NCBI RefSeq assembly: GCF_010669145.1 | Contig: NZ_CP048632.1 | Span: forward strand, 1,302,001 to 1,366,000 | Direction: 5' to 3' | DNA from: Rhizobium oryzihabitans | GTDB lineage: Bacteria > Pseudomonadota > Alphaproteobacteria > Rhizobiales > Rhizobiaceae | Length of the DNA stretch: 64,000 bases | Shown here: positions 63,579-64,000 of the stretch, piece by piece | How positions within the stretch are numbered: the stretch's first letter is position 1 | Layout: each line of letters begins with the position of its first letter | Translations under genes and position numbers: made by a program | Notes under the pieces: generated by a model | Database searches by the model: none | What the model was told of the DNA's origin: nothing | Seen by the model: only the letters and a program-made list of their open reading frames with translations

Positions 63579-64000
63579 ATGAAATCTGCACTGAAAAAGA
63601 AATCCAAAGCCATCTCCCGCGTTCCGCAGACCCGCGAGGGCGCTATCTGGGCAGTTGGCCGTGTCGGCACGCTGCGCCGCGAGATTGCCGCCAAAACGGC
63701 GTTAGCGGACGAAGCAATCAGGATGATCGGCGAAAAGTTCGAAGCCGATACTGCCGATTTTGCTGCCGAGCTGGCGGAGCACGAGCGCGGTGTGCAAGCA
63801 TGGTGCGAAGCCAATCGCGTGATCCTCACCAACAACGAAAAGGTGAAGTTCCACGACTTCGGCACCGGCACCGTCCGGTGGCGCTCGCTTCCTGCCAGTG
63901 TCTCCATCCGTGGCGCTGAAGCCGTCATAGAGGCTCTCAAGTCTCTCGGTCTGAAGGCGTTCATCCGCGAGAAAGAGGAAATCAATAAGGAGGCCATGCT
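63579..64000 (+). CDS. gam: Host-nuclease inhibitor Gam-like protein (cut by window edge)
   Basis: The open frame from ATG 63579 continues past the right edge; about 140 residues are visible. In Mu, Gam binds DNA ends like eukaryotic Ku and protects them from exonucleases. The matching pattern is a long N-terminal helical segment (VGTLRREIAAKTALADEAIR, AELAEHERGVQAWCEANR) followed by the strand segment KFHDFGTGTVRWRSLPASVS and VIEALKSLGLKAFIREKEEI. The position after A and B agrees with Mu. The protein has no stop in the window because it is cut off. Confidence 0.85.
   Translation, partial: MKSALKKKSKAISRVPQTREGAIWAVGRVGTLRREIAAKTALADEAIRMIGEKFEADTADFAAELAEHERGVQAWCEANRVILTNNEKVKFHDFGTGTVRWRSLPASVSIRGAEAVIEALKSLGLKAFIREKEEINKEAM

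Larger units (their letters stand above)
55116..64000 (+). mobile_element. Mu-like transposable prophage, left part (continues beyond window)
   Basis: The gene content and order are those of a Mu-type phage early region: leftward repressor, rightward ner, transposase A, ATPase B, small regulatory genes and gam. I put the left end at the TG at 55116, because Mu-like ends begin with 5'-TG and because host BA14K sequence stops there. The right end and the 5-bp target duplication are not in the window, so the border is an estimate. No integrase or tRNA attachment site is present, as expected for replicative transposition. Confidence 0.85.

Overview
The window is chromosomal DNA of an alphaproteobacterium of the family Rhizobiaceae, most likely Agrobacterium. 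The signs are the protein types and gene orders (aa3 oxidase cluster with coxF, bioMNY, the tldD/IalB neighbourhood), high GC and dense intergenic palindromic repeats. Positions 1 to about 55,115 are ordinary core genome. From about 55,116 to the right edge lies the left part of a Mu-like transposable prophage.

Layout. 1-757: end of a HAD phosphatase gene, a remnant of a BrnA-like antitoxin and a palindromic repeat. 758-1330: a lipoprotein. 1561-7821 (+): threonine synthase, an M16 peptidase, a GNAT acetyltransferase and a large PAS-GGDEF-EAL protein. 7972-12399: a zinc metallopeptidase, a CsbD protein, an AlgH/YqgE protein, a DsbD-N-like periplasmic protein, a peroxiredoxin and a Dabb protein. 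12511-22290 (-): one long co-directional array that reads, in transcription order, ctaC, ctaD, ctaB, coxF, ctaG, ctaE, DUF983, SURF1, ispH, thrB, rnhA. It joins aa3 cytochrome oxidase and its assembly factors to isoprenoid and threonine synthesis. 22701-33245: IalB protein, tldD, VOC protein, HAD phosphatase, MazG-like hydrolase, TauE/SafE permease, pdxH, surface lipoprotein, DnaJ-like protein, fabI, histidine phosphatase and DUF1344 protein. 33246-41210: aroC-ribB, a YcaQ-like glycosylase, bioMNY biotin ECF transporter, HDAC-family deacetylase, xseB and pirin. 41310-49744: dxs, an NTF2-like/XRE regulator pair around a perfect operator-like palindrome, ABM monooxygenase, ACT protein, chemoreceptor, a tlyA gene with an apparent frameshift, and an RNA methyltransferase. 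49944-54865: secreted protein, enoyl-CoA hydratase and acyl-CoA dehydrogenase (with a LiuR-like operator upstream), CorA/ZntB transporter and a BA14K protein.

Prophage. The left end appears to interrupt a second BA14K-type gene, of which only the last codons and the terminator remain. After about 480 bp of end and operator DNA come a leftward S24-type repressor, then rightward Ner, an unknown protein, a ParB-like protein, another unknown, the MuA-type transposase, the MuB-type ATPase, several small regulatory-looking proteins and the start of a Gam protein at the window edge. This is the Mu early region, with three extra genes between ner and the transposase gene.

No rRNA, tRNA or CRISPR array was found. 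The least explained material is the prophage early region with its end-site and operator architecture, the modular palindromic repeats spread through the host part, the tlyA frameshift and the palindrome at 43,688.
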